A DNA stretch of 17,346 nt, from the NCBI GenBank assembly GCA_024642605.1, contig JAHEAT010000072.1, forward strand, positions 1 through 17,346. The letters run 5' to 3'. This document shows positions 6,239 to 14,601 of the stretch, in pieces; the stretch's first letter is position 1; each line of letters opens with the position of its first letter. Origin of the DNA: Microbacteriaceae bacterium (GTDB lineage Bacteria; Actinomycetota; Actinomycetes; Actinomycetales; Microbacteriaceae). Under the pieces are notes generated by a model, which did no database searches, had not been told where the DNA came from, and saw only the letters and a list, made by a program, of their open reading frames with translations. Both the position numbers and the translations under genes were made by a program.

Positions 6239-8092
6239 ATGTGTGGAATCGTTGGCTACGTTGGGCCGAAAGCAACCGTCGATGTTCTAATCGGGGGACT
6301 TAGACGACTTGAATATCGCGGCTATGACTCGGCCGGTGTTGCAGTTCTCGCCGGGGGTCTCGTAGAAATGCGCAAGAAGTCGGGCAAGTTGGTAAACCTC
6401 GAGGCCGAGATCGCCGCGCATCCGCTACCCGAATCGCACATCGGCATCGGCCACACTCGGTGGGCAACCCACGGAGCACCAACGGATGGCAATGCCCACC
6501 CGCACCTCGGCGGGCCAGAAAATAAACTTGCCCTCATTCACAACGGCATTATCGAAAACTTTGCCGAGTTGAAAGCCGAGCTTTTGGCCGAAGGCACCCG
6601 TTTTGCTTCGGAGACCGACACCGAAGTTGCGGCCCACCTGATCGCGCGTGAGTACGAGCAAACCCATAATCTCTTTGCCGCGTTCAGCAACGTGATGAAT
6701 CGTCTGCACGGCGCATTCACCATCTTGGTAGTTCACCAAGACCAGCCCGATGTGGTTCTCGCTGCTCGCCGCAATGCGCCGCTGGTTATTGGCCTCGGCA
6801 TCGGCGAGAACTTTCTGGGTTCTGACGTGGCAGCATTCGTCGAACACACGAAGCGTGCCGTTTCGGTGGGGCAAGACGAAATCGTCGTGCTAAAAGCCGA
6901 CTCGGTGGAGCTGTTCGGCTTCGATGGCACTCCCGTAGCTTTCACAGAATTCGAAGTCGACTGGGATGCCTCGGCAGCATCTAAGGGCGGATGGCCATCG
7001 TTCATGGCCAAGGAAATCGCCGACCAGCCTCAGGCCGTTGCCGACACCCTCATGGGTCGCGTTCGCCCAGACGGGCACGTTGTGCTCGACGACATCAAGC
7101 AGATTTCTTCTCAGCAGATCAACGACATCGACCGAATCATCATTGTTGCCTGTGGCACCGCGTCTTACGCCGGTGACGTCGCCAAGTATGCAATCGAAAA
7201 GTGGGCGCGCATTCCGGTGCAGGTCGAACTTTCACACGAGTTCAGATACCGCAGCCCGATAGTCACCCCGAACACTCTGGTTATTGCTATTTCGCAGTCT
7301 GGTGAAACCATGGATACGCTAATGGCGGTTCGTTACGCGCAAGAGCTGGGTGCCAAGGTCTTTGCGATTTGCAACACCCAGGGTGCAACACTTGCTCGCG
7401 AGTCAGACGCTGTTATTTACACCCACGCCGGCCCAGAAGTTGCCGTGGCATCAACCAAAGCCCTGACCGCGCAAATTACCGCCGGTTACATGCTCGCGCT
7501 GGTGCTCGCTGAGGCCCGAGGCGCGCTCGACGAAGCGCATCTCACCGCGCTAGGTCAAGAGCTATTGCACCTTCCAGCCAAGGTCAGCGAAGTGCTCGAC
7601 AATATTTCGCAGGCTTCCGATTTGGGTACCGCTCACGCCAATGCCAAATCGGTGCTGTTCCTCGGTCGAAACGTGGGCTTTCCGGTTGCCATGGAAGGCG
7701 CGCTCAAGCTCAAAGAGATTGCGTACATTCACGCCGAAGGTTTCGCCGCTGGAGAGCTCAAGCACGGCCCAATCGCACTAATCGAAGAGGGTCAGCCAGT
7801 TATCGTGATGGTGCCAAGCCCAGACGATGTCGACAGCCTTCACCCTAAGGTGATTTCGAACATCCAAGAGATTCGCGCTCGCGGCGCAAAGGTTATCGCC
7901 ATCGCCGAGGAGGGCGACACCACCGTCGGCAACTACGCCGAGGCGGTAATCTTCGTGCCAAAGACCGATGCCATTATGGCCGCGGTGCTGTGCGTTATTC
8001 CGCTGCAGGCATTCGCTCTGGCGCTGTCAACCGCCAAGGGGCTAGACGTAGACCAGCCTCGTAACCTAGCCAAGTCGGTGACCGTCGAGTAG
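6239..8092 (+). CDS. glmS: Glutamine-fructose-6-phosphate aminotransferase (isomerizing) GlmS
   Basis: GlmS makes glucosamine-6-phosphate from fructose-6-phosphate and glutamine, the entry step of amino-sugar synthesis. The start at 6239 gives MCGIVGYVG, and Met removal exposes the catalytic Cys of the N-terminal glutaminase domain. The frame is open to an earlier ATG at 6158, but a buried Cys could not act as the N-terminal nucleophile, so that start is rejected. GHTRWATHG (71-79) carries the glutamine-binding Arg. The first SIS domain starts around CGTASYAG (Cys305) with SQSGET at 352-357, a second SIS domain follows, and the C-terminal NLAKSVTVE is the conserved family end. Length is 617 residues, normal for the family. 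No glmS ribozyme-like leader is possible, because the upstream gap is only 30 bp. Confidence 0.97.
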   Translation: MCGIVGYVGPKATVDVLIGGLRRLEYRGYDSAGVAVLAGGLVEMRKKSGKLVNLEAEIAAHPLPESHIGIGHTRWATHGAPTDGNAHPHLGGPENKLALIHNGIIENFAELKAELLAEGTRFASETDTEVAAHLIAREYEQTHNLFAAFSNVMNRLHGAFTILVVHQDQPDVVLAARRNAPLVIGLGIGENFLGSDVAAFVEHTKRAVSVGQDEIVVLKADSVELFGFDGTPVAFTEFEVDWDASAASKGGWPSFMAKEIADQPQAVADTLMGRVRPDGHVVLDDIKQISSQQINDIDRIIIVACGTASYAGDVAKYAIEKWARIPVQVELSHEFRYRSPIVTPNTLVIAISQSGETMDTLMAVRYAQELGAKVFAICNTQGATLARESDAVIYTHAGPEVAVASTKALTAQITAGYMLALVLAEARGALDEAHLTALGQELLHLPAKVSEVLDNISQASDLGTAHANAKSVLFLGRNVGFPVAMEGALKLKEIAYIHAEGFAAGELKHGPIALIEEGQPVIVMVPSPDDVDSLHPKVISNIQEIRARGAKVIAIAEEGDTTVGNYAEAVIFVPKTDAIMAAVLCVIPLQAFALALSTAKGLDVDQPRNLAKSVTVE

Positions 8093-8100
8093 ACGACCAA

Positions 8101-8457
8101 ATGATCGTCGGCGTGGGAGTTGACCTGGTTGACCTGCAAAGGTTTGAACAGGCAATCACCAACACCCCGCGGCTCGTCGAGCGTTTGTTTGCCGAGTCGG
8201 AGCGTGAAGGTTCGGTGCGCACACTAGCCGGCCGTTTCGCGGCCAAAGAGGCGCTCATCAAGGCGGTCGGAGACCCGCGCGGTATGCGCTGGCACGAGGT
8301 CGTTTTGGGTTACGACCAACTCGGCAAGCCATCGATTGCCACCCACGGCATCACCGATCAGTTCACCAGGGATGCCGGCATCCAACGCTTTCACGTTTCG
8401 ATAAGTCATGATGGCGGTAAGGCGGTGGCCGTTGTGGTTGCCGAAGGTGCTGCGTAA
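8101..8457 (+). CDS. acpS: Holo-[acyl-carrier-protein] synthase AcpS
   Basis: AcpS transfers 4'-phosphopantetheine from coenzyme A to the serine of acyl carrier protein. The 118-residue size is typical. MIVGVGVDLVDLQRF holds the first metal ligand, Asp8, and GRFAAKEALIKA (44-55) holds the second, Glu50. SISHDGG in the C-terminal part is the third family signature. The ATG lies 8 bp after glmS without a Shine-Dalgarno, so translation is probably coupled. Its stop TAA shares one base with the alr ATG (TAATG). Neighbouring coaA, on the other strand, makes the coenzyme A that AcpS consumes. Confidence 0.94.
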   Translation: MIVGVGVDLVDLQRFEQAITNTPRLVERLFAESEREGSVRTLAGRFAAKEALIKAVGDPRGMRWHEVVLGYDQLGKPSIATHGITDQFTRDAGIQRFHVSISHDGGKAVAVVVAEGAA

Positions 8458-9566
8458 TGCGTGAACTGGTTATCGACCTCGATGCAGTGGTGCACAACTT
8501 CAAGTTGATGCAGTCGCGCACGAAAGCGTTCATTCTTCCGGTGATTAAAGCCAACGCCTACGGCCACGGCATGGTCGAGGTGGCCAAAGCCCTCGAAGCC
8601 GCTGGCTGCACCGGATTCGGCGTTGCCGATGTGAATGAAGCGCTCCAGCTGCGCGATGCCGGCATCACCGCCGCAGTGTTGGCCTGGTTGCACGACCCGG
8701 AAGACGATTTTGTTGAGGCGGTTGCGCGCGATATCGACCTCGGTATTGCAAACATCGAACAGCTAAATCGTGCGGTACGGGCATCTGAGATTAGTGGCGA
8801 GTTTGCGCACCTGCACCTAAAGATTGACACGGGATTGGGCCGCAACGGTTCAACCGAGTCCCAGTGGCTCGACCTAATCGAAGCTACGAAGGTTGCGGTT
8901 GCCGCTGGCCGCGCCAAGGTAATTGGCATTTTCAGTCACCTGAGCTCTACCTCCGAAACCGACGACCGCGCTCAGGTCGAGCGCTTTCGCGCGGCTCTGG
9001 CACAGGCAAAAGATGCCGGTCTCGAATACGAACTTGCCCACCTAACCGCGTCAGACGGCTCGCTCGCCTACGAAGATGCACACTTCGACATGATTCGCGT
9101 TGGAATTGCCATCTACGGTCTCGACCCGTTCAGCTCGCACCGGTCATCGGAGTTTGGTCTTCGCCCAGCCATGACCGCCAAGTCGGTTGTGGCGCAGGTT
9201 AAGCGCGTACCAGCCGGCCACGGTGTTTCTTACGGTTACCTGCACACCACCGAAACCGAAACCACTCTCGCTTTGGTTCCGGTTGGTTATGCCGAAGGCC
9301 TACCGCGCAACGCCACCGGTAAAGCTCGTGTGAGCATCAACGGCAAGAGCTACCCTATTCTTTCGCGCATCGCCATGGACCAATTCGTGCTCGATGTCGG
9401 CGACGACAATGTCAAAGCCGGCGATGAGGTTATTTTGTTTGGCGACCCGGCCGTCGGTGCGCCATCGGTTGACGACCTCGCCGATGCCAGCGACACCATC
9501 AACTACGAAATCGTCACACGCATGGGCGGGCGCTTCAAACGCCGCTACCTCGGGGCCGCCAAGTGA
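8457..9566 (+). CDS. alr: Alanine racemase
   Basis: Alr converts L- to D-alanine for peptidoglycan using pyridoxal phosphate. The 369-residue protein has the PLP lysine Lys31 in PVIKANAYGHG (28-38) and the second catalytic residue Tyr259 in the VSYG motif of the C-terminal beta domain. The substrate-side signatures HLKIDTGLGRNG, DMIRVGIAIYGLDP and MDQFVLDVG are present. The start overlaps the acpS stop by one base (TAATG) and the stop overlaps the tsaE GTG by four (GTGA), so it lies inside a tightly coupled operon. The order acpS-alr-tsaE-tsaB-rimI-tsaD is common in actinobacteria. Confidence 0.96.
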   Translation: MRELVIDLDAVVHNFKLMQSRTKAFILPVIKANAYGHGMVEVAKALEAAGCTGFGVADVNEALQLRDAGITAAVLAWLHDPEDDFVEAVARDIDLGIANIEQLNRAVRASEISGEFAHLHLKIDTGLGRNGSTESQWLDLIEATKVAVAAGRAKVIGIFSHLSSTSETDDRAQVERFRAALAQAKDAGLEYELAHLTASDGSLAYEDAHFDMIRVGIAIYGLDPFSSHRSSEFGLRPAMTAKSVVAQVKRVPAGHGVSYGYLHTTETETTLALVPVGYAEGLPRNATGKARVSINGKSYPILSRIAMDQFVLDVGDDNVKAGDEVILFGDPAVGAPSVDDLADASDTINYEIVTRMGGRFKRRYLGAAK

Positions 9567-10069
9567 CTCAGTCGGTTCGCCTAGTCGGCATCCGAGTGAT
9601 TAACGAAGAAATAATGCATCAACTCGGATGCTCCCTCGCCAAGTTGCTCGACGCTGGCGACCTTGTGCTACTCACCGGTCCGCTCGGCGCTGGCAAAACA
9701 ACTCTCTCGCGCGGAATCGGTGAAGGTCTCGGAGTTACCGGCACGGTCTCGAGCCCAACTTTCGTAATCGCCCGCACACACAAGCGAGAGGGTTCGAGTA
9801 CTCCACTCGTTCACGTCGACGCTTACCGGCTTTCGAGCCCCGCCGAGTTTGACGACCTCGACATCGACCTCGCTCATTCGATCGTTTTGGTGGAGTGGGG
9901 TCGCGGGTTCACCGACGAGTTGGTCGACTCCTGGCTCGATGTAGAAATCGACCGTGACCAGACCGGTGCTAGCGAGGTTCGCGAGCTGAGCATCACGGGT
10001 TTCGGCCCACGCTTCACAAGCCATGCTGCAGTAACTGCCTTCAGCGCGCTTGCCGAGGTTGTCGCATGA
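9563..10069 (+). CDS. tsaE: tRNA threonylcarbamoyladenosine biosynthesis ATPase TsaE
   Basis: TsaE is the ATPase that works with TsaB and TsaD in forming t6A at position 37 of ANN-decoding tRNAs. The 168-residue product has the Walker A loop GPLGAGKTT (39-47), followed by SSPTFVIA (63-70), VHVDAYRL and LVEWGRGF, all standard TsaE signatures. The start is GTG at 9563, overlapping the alr stop as GTGA, and its own stop overlaps the tsaB ATG as ATGA. This implies translational coupling of three consecutive genes. The C-terminal 40 residues are poorly conserved. Confidence 0.94.
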   Translation: MTQSVRLVGIRVINEEIMHQLGCSLAKLLDAGDLVLLTGPLGAGKTTLSRGIGEGLGVTGTVSSPTFVIARTHKREGSSTPLVHVDAYRLSSPAEFDDLDIDLAHSIVLVEWGRGFTDELVDSWLDVEIDRDQTGASEVRELSITGFGPRFTSHAAVTAFSALAEVVA

Positions 10070-10746
10070 GCCCCTTTCTAGCCATCGACACATCGGCAGG
10101 CACATCGGTTGCGCTGGTTTCTGGCGGCACCGTTTTGGCCGAGGTAAATATCGACGACCGCATGGGGCACAGCGAGAACATCGGCAATGCTCTGGTTGAG
10201 GTTTTTGCCAGGGCGGGGCTAGCGCCTTCGCGCATTTCGGCAGTTATCGCAGGGCGTGGGCCGGCGCCATTCACCGGGTTGCGAGTGGGCATTGCCGCAG
10301 CCATCGCATTTGCCGAGGGAGTTGCCCGCCCGATCTTCGGCGTGGTGAGCCACGATGCCATCGCACTTGCGGCGCTCGAGGCACAGGCAGGCGAGCCTTC
10401 TGGGGTAACGGTCTCTGAGCAAACACCGTTGCTCGTTAGCTCCGATGCCAGGCGCAGCGAGGTTTATTGGAGTCTCTACGCTGGGCTCGATCACCACGGC
10501 GCACCGGTTCGGGTTGAAGGCCCGAGCGTTGCCAAACCAGCCGACCTCGAAACTATGCTCGCCGAGCGGGGGCTCGATGTGATGCGCGCCGATCAAGCGG
10601 TTTCGGCTAGCCATCTTGCTCGCGTTGCCGAAAAACTGATTTTGGCTGGTCGTCTAGAACCCGATGTTACGCCCCTCTACCTTCGCGCACCCGACGCGGT
10701 GGCACCTAAGCCGCAGGTGCGACTCGCAAGACCGGCACGCGCATGA
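10066..10746 (+). CDS. tsaB: tRNA threonylcarbamoyladenosine biosynthesis protein TsaB
   Basis: TsaB is the inactive ASKHA-fold partner that dimerises with TsaD in the t6A37 complex. The 226-residue product opens with [15 protein letters not shown], has [14 protein letters not shown], and carries [17 protein letters not shown] in place of the more usual GPGSFTGLRIG. The C-terminal LYLRAPDAV fits the family, in which the last segment typically holds 'YLR-P'. Both ends overlap neighbours by four bases (ATGA at each junction), so it is co-translated with tsaE and the rimI-tsaD fusion gene. All three t6A assembly partners are thus made from one message. Confidence 0.92.
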   Translation: MSPFLAIDTSAGTSVALVSGGTVLAEVNIDDRMGHSENIGNALVEVFARAGLAPSRISAVIAGRGPAPFTGLRVGIAAAIAFAEGVARPIFGVVSHDAIALAALEAQAGEPSGVTVSEQTPLLVSSDARRSEVYWSLYAGLDHHGAPVRVEGPSVAKPADLETMLAERGLDVMRADQAVSASHLARVAEKLILAGRLEPDVTPLYLRAPDAVAPKPQVRLARPARA

Positions 10747-12272
10747 CCGAGTTCTTGATTCGCCCAGCCACCGAAGACGACCTCGAGGCGGTGCTGCACA
10801 TCGAGCACGCCTCGTTCGGTTCAACTGCCTGGCCCCGCGAGATGATGGCCGTCGAACTTTCACCCAACCCGAGTCGCAACTACTTTGTGGTTACTCAGCA
10901 GGGCGAAGTTGTTGGCTATGCCGGAATCGGTGTTCTCGACGGGCAAGAGGCCGACATCATGACCATCGCGGTTTCCGATTCGGTAAGGGGTAAGGGTCTT
11001 GGCCGTCGCCTAATGAACCGCATCATGGATGTAGCTGCCAAGCGCCGCGCAGCGCACATGTTTCTCGAGGTGCGCGCCGATAATCCCGTAGCTCAGGCGC
11101 TGTATTTGAGCATGGGCTTTGAGCAGATCGACCTGCGCAAGAACTACTACCAACCCGAGGGCATCGACGCCGTGATCATGCGTGCCGACCTGACTGCTCG
11201 AACTGCCACTCTCGCCAGTAAGTCGGTGCTCGAACCGGTGGTTCTCGGCATCGAATCTTCTTGTGACGAAACTGGTGTTGGCATCGTGCGCGGCACCACG
11301 CTTCTGGCCAACGCGGTGTCGTCTTCGATGGAGGCGCACGCTCGCTTTGGTGGCGTCGTGCCTGAGGTTGCCGCTCGCGCCCACCTCGAGGCCATTAAAC
11401 CCACTCTCGACCAAGCTCTAAAGACAGCCCACCTCAGCATTAACGAGATCGACGCAATCGCGGTAACCAACGGGCCTGGTTTGGCCGGTGCGCTAATGGT
11501 TGGTGTTGGCGCTGCCAAGGCGTTGGCGGTTGCAACGGGCAAACCCATCTATGCCGTAAATCATCTGGTTGGTCACGTTGGAGTAGATGTGCTCGAACGC
11601 GGTGAAGTACAAACCCCAACCATCGCGCTTCTGGTTTCGGGCGGACACACATCGCTGCTTTTGGTTCGCGATCTGCTCGACGACGTCGAACTTCTTGGTG
11701 AAACCATAGACGACGCAGCGGGCGAAGCTTTCGACAAGGTGGCTCGTTTGCTTGGGCTCGGATACCCCGGCGGCCCGGTTATCGATGCTGCTGCCGCCGA
11801 AGGTAACGCATCGGCCATTCGTTTTCCGCGTGGGCTTACGCTACCTAAAGACATGAATAAGCACCGCTACGACTTCTCGTTCTCGGGTCTAAAGACTGCG
11901 GTTGCCCGCTGGGTTGAATCGGCCGAAGCCGCCGGAACCGACTACTCGATTGCCGACGTTGCGGCTTCGTTTAGAGAAGCGGTAGTTGATGTGCTGGTTT
12001 CAAAGGCCGTTGCCGCTTGCCTCGATCACAACGTGCCACGACTGCTGCTCGGCGGCGGCGTGGTTGCCAACCGCAGGCTACGTGAGGTTGCCGAAGTCAA
12101 GTGTGCCGAGAATGGCATCGAGCTGCGCATCCCAGCCTTGAGCCTCTGCACCGATAACGGCGCCATGATTGCGGCGCTCGGAGCACAACTGGTTGCCGCC
12201 GGTCGCGGGCCTTCGAGCTTGGCGTTTGCAGCCGACTCAACCCTGCCCGTCACCAAGGTTCAAACCAAGTAG
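10743..12272 (+). CDS. RimI acetyltransferase fused to tRNA threonylcarbamoyladenosine synthase TsaD
   Basis: One 509-residue frame joins two enzymes that are usually separate. Residues 1 to about 150 are a GNAT N-acetyltransferase of the RimI type ([11 protein letters not shown], acetyl-CoA loop RGKGLG at 82-87, [18 protein letters not shown] at 119-136), which in other bacteria acetylates the N-terminus of ribosomal protein S18. After a linker of about 15 residues, TsaD runs from about 166 to the end. It has ESSCDETG (171-178), the metal ligands His274 and His278 in NHLVGH and Asp471 in [16 protein letters not shown] at 299-305 and GGVVANRRL at 438-446. TsaD transfers threonylcarbamoyl to tRNA A37. 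No stop or frameshift lies between the parts. An in-frame GTG at 11226, residue 162, could allow separate TsaD synthesis, but no clear ribosome site precedes it. The start overlaps tsaB as ATGA. Confidence 0.95.
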   Translation: MTEFLIRPATEDDLEAVLHIEHASFGSTAWPREMMAVELSPNPSRNYFVVTQQGEVVGYAGIGVLDGQEADIMTIAVSDSVRGKGLGRRLMNRIMDVAAKRRAAHMFLEVRADNPVAQALYLSMGFEQIDLRKNYYQPEGIDAVIMRADLTARTATLASKSVLEPVVLGIESSCDETGVGIVRGTTLLANAVSSSMEAHARFGGVVPEVAARAHLEAIKPTLDQALKTAHLSINEIDAIAVTNGPGLAGALMVGVGAAKALAVATGKPIYAVNHLVGHVGVDVLERGEVQTPTIALLVSGGHTSLLLVRDLLDDVELLGETIDDAAGEAFDKVARLLGLGYPGGPVIDAAAAEGNASAIRFPRGLTLPKDMNKHRYDFSFSGLKTAVARWVESAEAAGTDYSIADVAASFREAVVDVLVSKAVAACLDHNVPRLLLGGGVVANRRLREVAEVKCAENGIELRIPALSLCTDNGAMIAALGAQLVAAGRGPSSLAFAADSTLPVTKVQTK

Positions 12273-12275
12273 GTT
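12270..12275 (+). promoter_or_regulatory. Possible leaderless -10 element before 12282
   Basis: TAGGTT overlaps the TAG stop of the rimI-tsaD gene and ends 6 nt before the ATG at 12282, matching the TAnnnT geometry seen at glmM and glmS. No Shine-Dalgarno is present. Co-transcription from upstream is equally possible. Confidence 0.35.
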
Positions 12276-12281
12276 TTATTC

Positions 12282-12572
12282 ATGACCAAGCCAACCAAAG
12301 CAAGTCTGTCTCGCACCCAAGCACAAGAAGAGGTTGCGCGCGTTCGCAAGCTGGGCATCATCATGGGAGTGCTCTCGCTCATGTCTTTTCCGTTGCTGCT
12401 TCTAACTCTGTTTTTTCTAACAGGGATGACCGGTGGCCCGTTTGACGCATTCGCTAAGTTCATGGTTTGGCCGTCGGTGTTTCTCACCATTCTCGCGTCA
12501 CCTCTTCTGCTTGCCTTTGCTTTCGTGCAGGCAATGCGCGTGCGCAATCTGCGCGACCTTCACGGCATCTAA
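12282..12572 (+). CDS. Small membrane protein of unknown function (two TM segments)
   Basis: The 96-residue product has a charged N-terminus (residues 1-24, rich in Lys, Arg, Gln and Glu). Two hydrophobic helices follow at about 25-47 and 63-84, joined by a short loop containing GMTGGPFDAF, and a basic C-terminal end closes it (MRVRNLRDLHGI). The charge distribution suggests that both ends are cytoplasmic. I do not recognise the family. It begins 9 bp after the rimI-tsaD stop, so it may be the last gene of that operon, or it may be read from the TAGGTT element. Its length and base use fit a real gene, but no conserved motif was identified. Confidence 0.7.
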   Translation: MTKPTKASLSRTQAQEEVARVRKLGIIMGVLSLMSFPLLLLTLFFLTGMTGGPFDAFAKFMVWPSVFLTILASPLLLAFAFVQAMRVRNLRDLHGI

Positions 12573-12657
12573 CCTTCCTCTAGATATCTCGGCGGATTCA
12601 TTCAGCCACAGCACAGGTTTCTCTCAGCCTCGGCTGGTCAACTAACAGCAGCCAAAC

Positions 12658-12664
12658 AAAGGAG
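12658..12664 (+). promoter_or_regulatory. Ribosome binding site of the DUF4190-like gene
   Basis: AAAGGAG lies 7 nt before the ATG at 12672, a near-perfect Shine-Dalgarno. It indicates a leadered mRNA and probably strong translation. The 99-bp gap before it shows no promoter that I would call with confidence. Confidence 0.7.
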
Positions 12665-12671
12665 AACACCA

Positions 12672-13232
12672 ATGGCAGAAAAAGCCGACAAGGCCGAAAA
12701 GGCAGTCGACACCGCAGCAGTTGCAACTTCAGCACCTACTGAAGCAGCTAAGTCATCTTTCGACTTCACCAAGCTCAACACTCTTGCAGTGGTTTCACTC
12801 GCAACGGCAGTCACCGGATTCGGTGCCGTCGCTGGTGTCATCACCGGACACATCGCACTCAAGCAGATTCACGCAACCAAGCAGTCGGGCCGCAATCTCG
12901 CCCTCGCCGGCCTGATCACTTCTTACGTATTTATCGGCCTCGGCATCGCAGGCTTCATTGCCTCGGCATTCCTTCGAGCTCGTGGTTACGAATTCGACGA
13001 CCACCGCATGGGCCAGTTCGGCGACTTTGGCCAAGGCCAGCAATTCGGCCCAGCACAGCACGGCGGCATGGGCATCAACCCGAACAACGACTTTGGCAAT
13101 GGCCAGATGCAGGGTGGCCAGATGCAGGGTGGCGACATGCGCGGTGGCATGGATGACATGGGTGGCCAAATGGGCTGGGGCCCATCAGACCCAACCCAGA
13201 GCGCAGAACCAACCCCTGCAACCACCAACTAA
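12672..13232 (+). CDS. DUF4190-like membrane protein with Gly/Met/Gln-rich tail
   Basis: The 186-residue protein has three parts. Residues 1-30 are a Lys/Ala/Glu-rich head starting AEKADKAEKAVDTAA. Residues 37-102 form two membrane helices around a short loop, and LAVVSLATAVTGFGAVAG, GVITGHIALKQI and GRNLALAGLI are what DUF4190 domains show in many actinobacterial membrane proteins. From about residue 105 on, the protein is a soluble tail rich in Gly, Gln, Met, Phe and Asp with repeated MQGG units, ending in Pro/Thr. The function of DUF4190 is unknown. A strong ribosome site and codon use like that of the ribosomal genes suggest high expression. It converges on the methyltransferase gene with 26 bp between stops. 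Confidence 0.8.
   Translation: MAEKADKAEKAVDTAAVATSAPTEAAKSSFDFTKLNTLAVVSLATAVTGFGAVAGVITGHIALKQIHATKQSGRNLALAGLITSYVFIGLGIAGFIASAFLRARGYEFDDHRMGQFGDFGQGQQFGPAQHGGMGINPNNDFGNGQMQGGQMQGGDMRGGMDDMGGQMGWGPSDPTQSAEPTPATTN
13101..13145 (+). repeat. 15-bp tandem repeat in the Gly/Met/Gln-rich tail
   Basis: GGCCAGATGCAGGGT occurs twice in direct tandem (13101-13115 and 13116-13130), followed by a degenerate third unit GGCGACATGCGCGGT (13131-13145). Each unit codes for G-Q/D-M-Q/R-G. The exact identity of the first two copies suggests recent in-frame slippage. Confidence 0.85.
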
Positions 13233-13258
13233 GTACAAGCAATAATCGGTAGTCAGCT

Positions 13259-14458
13259 TTAGCGAATCGGCTTGACCACCAAAACTCGGTGAGCGTCGCC
13301 CACCCTCGTAACAATGAGGGTGGCGGCGTTTTCCCCTTTAAGTGACATTTCTCTGCGTAACTGTTCAGGCACCACATCGGAGCCACGCTTTTTTATCTCG
13401 AGCACGCCAATCGATCGCTCACGCAAATAGGCTTTCAACTTTTTTCGGTCGAATGGCATTTCGTCGAGAACTCGGTAGCCGCGCACCCACGGACTTTGCA
13501 CCTCGCCATCGGTGGTGAGGTAGGCAATCTCGGGGGCAAACAATCGAGCGCCCAGTTGCTCGGCAAGTTCGCCAAGCAGATGCGAGCGAATGGCGGCAGC
13601 ATCGGGTTCGTAAACAAACTCGCCTCGCTCACCCGTTGGCGCGTCTAACCGCGCGTGGCTAGCCGAACGCAGTTCGTGCACGCCGTTTGCGTCGAGCAGC
13701 AGCGCAGAGCGAGCCACGCCATTACGGGCCAACTTACCAAACCACAGGGTGCACTCAACCAGGTCGCCGCCATCTGAAATCCACTGCGCTTCGCAGTTTT
13801 CTGGAATACCCTCGTGAGGATGCCCAGGGCCAAGCTTGATGCCTGTGGGTTTTAGGGTCGCTTGCGTTAGCACCCAGTCGAAGTTGGGTGAAAAGTCGCT
13901 TGGGTCAAACTTGCGTAGATTGCGCTCGCGCTTTGGGCCGCTGAGTTCGCGTCTAGCTGGGTCGAAGAACAGGGCATCGAATTCGGCTGTATCAACGGCG
14001 GTGACATCGGCATTGTGCACTTTGACGTTGTCAAATGGTGCGAGGTTGTAGGTTGCAATGGCAGCCGTTACCTCGTCGAGCTCGAAGGCATCAACCTTGA
14101 GGCCGAGTGAAGCCAAAGCCATCGATTCTGTGCCGATGCCGCATCCGAGGTCGGCCACATGAGTTACGCCGGCATCGCGAAAACGGCCGGCGTGAAGGGC
14201 GGCAACCTTCAGGCGAGTGGCCTGTTCGAGGCCGTGTTCGGTAAAGAGCATTCGGTTGGCGAACTCACCAAACTTTGCTTCGCCGCGACGCCGAAGTTTC
14301 GACTGCGAAAGCACAGCGGCCACCAAATTGGGGGAGTGACCTTCGGAGCGAAGCCTGCCAACGAGCTTCAGAATGTCGGCTTTGGCTTCGTAGTGAGTTT
14401 GCTCAAGCAGGCTAAGACCTTCGGGGGTCATTAGTAGCAAAAACTCTTCGCGGGTCAC
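13259..14458 (-). CDS. Class I SAM-dependent methyltransferase with THUMP-like C-terminal domain
   Basis: The product is about 399 residues. An N-terminal helical part (1-90) leads into a Rossmann methyltransferase with motif I DLGCGIGTES near residues 103-112, an acidic FELDE at the end of strand 2, and motif IV DALFFDPARR near 161-170. The last 80 or so residues (FDRKKLKAYLRERSIGVLEIKKRGSDV and following) resemble the THUMP-like domain attached to this family. A nucleic acid, perhaps RNA, is the likely substrate, but the target is not known to me. Two GTG codons are adjacent (14461 and 14458). I chose the second because TAGCCT ends 6 nt before it. The gene is divergent from groES. Confidence 0.88.
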   Translation of the reverse strand: MTREEFLLLMTPEGLSLLEQTHYEAKADILKLVGRLRSEGHSPNLVAAVLSQSKLRRRGEAKFGEFANRMLFTEHGLEQATRLKVAALHAGRFRDAGVTHVADLGCGIGTESMALASLGLKVDAFELDEVTAAIATYNLAPFDNVKVHNADVTAVDTAEFDALFFDPARRELSGPKRERNLRKFDPSDFSPNFDWVLTQATLKPTGIKLGPGHPHEGIPENCEAQWISDGGDLVECTLWFGKLARNGVARSALLLDANGVHELRSASHARLDAPTGERGEFVYEPDAAAIRSHLLGELAEQLGARLFAPEIAYLTTDGEVQSPWVRGYRVLDEMPFDRKKLKAYLRERSIGVLEIKKRGSDVVPEQLRREMSLKGENAATLIVTRVGDAHRVLVVKPIR

Positions 14459-14464
14459 CACTAA

Positions 14465-14470
14465 AGGCTA
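14465..14470 (-). promoter_or_regulatory. Leaderless -10 element of the methyltransferase gene
   Basis: On the minus strand TAGCCT ends 6 nt before the GTG at 14458, the same element and spacing as at glmM. TTGCTA lies 19 bp further upstream as a possible -35. No Shine-Dalgarno is visible. This position decides between the two adjacent GTG starts. Confidence 0.45.
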
Positions 14471-14504
14471 GCCGAGAGTTGTTCGCCAATAGCAAAGCAC
14501 CCTG

Positions 14505-14531
14505 TTAGCACTCGCGTTGCCTGAGTGCTAA
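14505..14531 (+). promoter_or_regulatory. CIRCE operator (HrcA binding site)
   Basis: TTAGCACTC (14505-14513) and GAGTGCTAA (14523-14531) form a perfect 9-bp inverted repeat with a 9-bp spacer, identical to the CIRCE consensus. In many bacteria HrcA binds this site and represses groE until heat or misfolded protein titrates it. It overlaps the groES promoter, which explains how binding would block transcription. hrcA itself is not in the window. Confidence 0.95.
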
Positions 14532-14545
14532 GTGTGGTTTATGAT
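14518..14545 (+). promoter_or_regulatory. groES promoter inside and after CIRCE
   Basis: TTGCCT (14518-14523) begins inside the CIRCE spacer and TATGAT (14540-14545) follows after 16 bp, giving a good housekeeping-sigma promoter. Transcription would start near 14552, about 50 nt before the groES GTG. Confidence 0.65.
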
Positions 14546-14601
14546 TGGGGTAGTTCCAATCGGAACCACCAACCACAGAACTTTCAAAAGAAGAGGTCAA
14601 A

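Noticed and set aside
12986..13386. Minus-strand frames rich in Pro, Met and Trp opposite the DUF4190-like gene
   Set aside because: Their composition is the antisense of the Gly/Met/Gln repeats, and no start signal is present.
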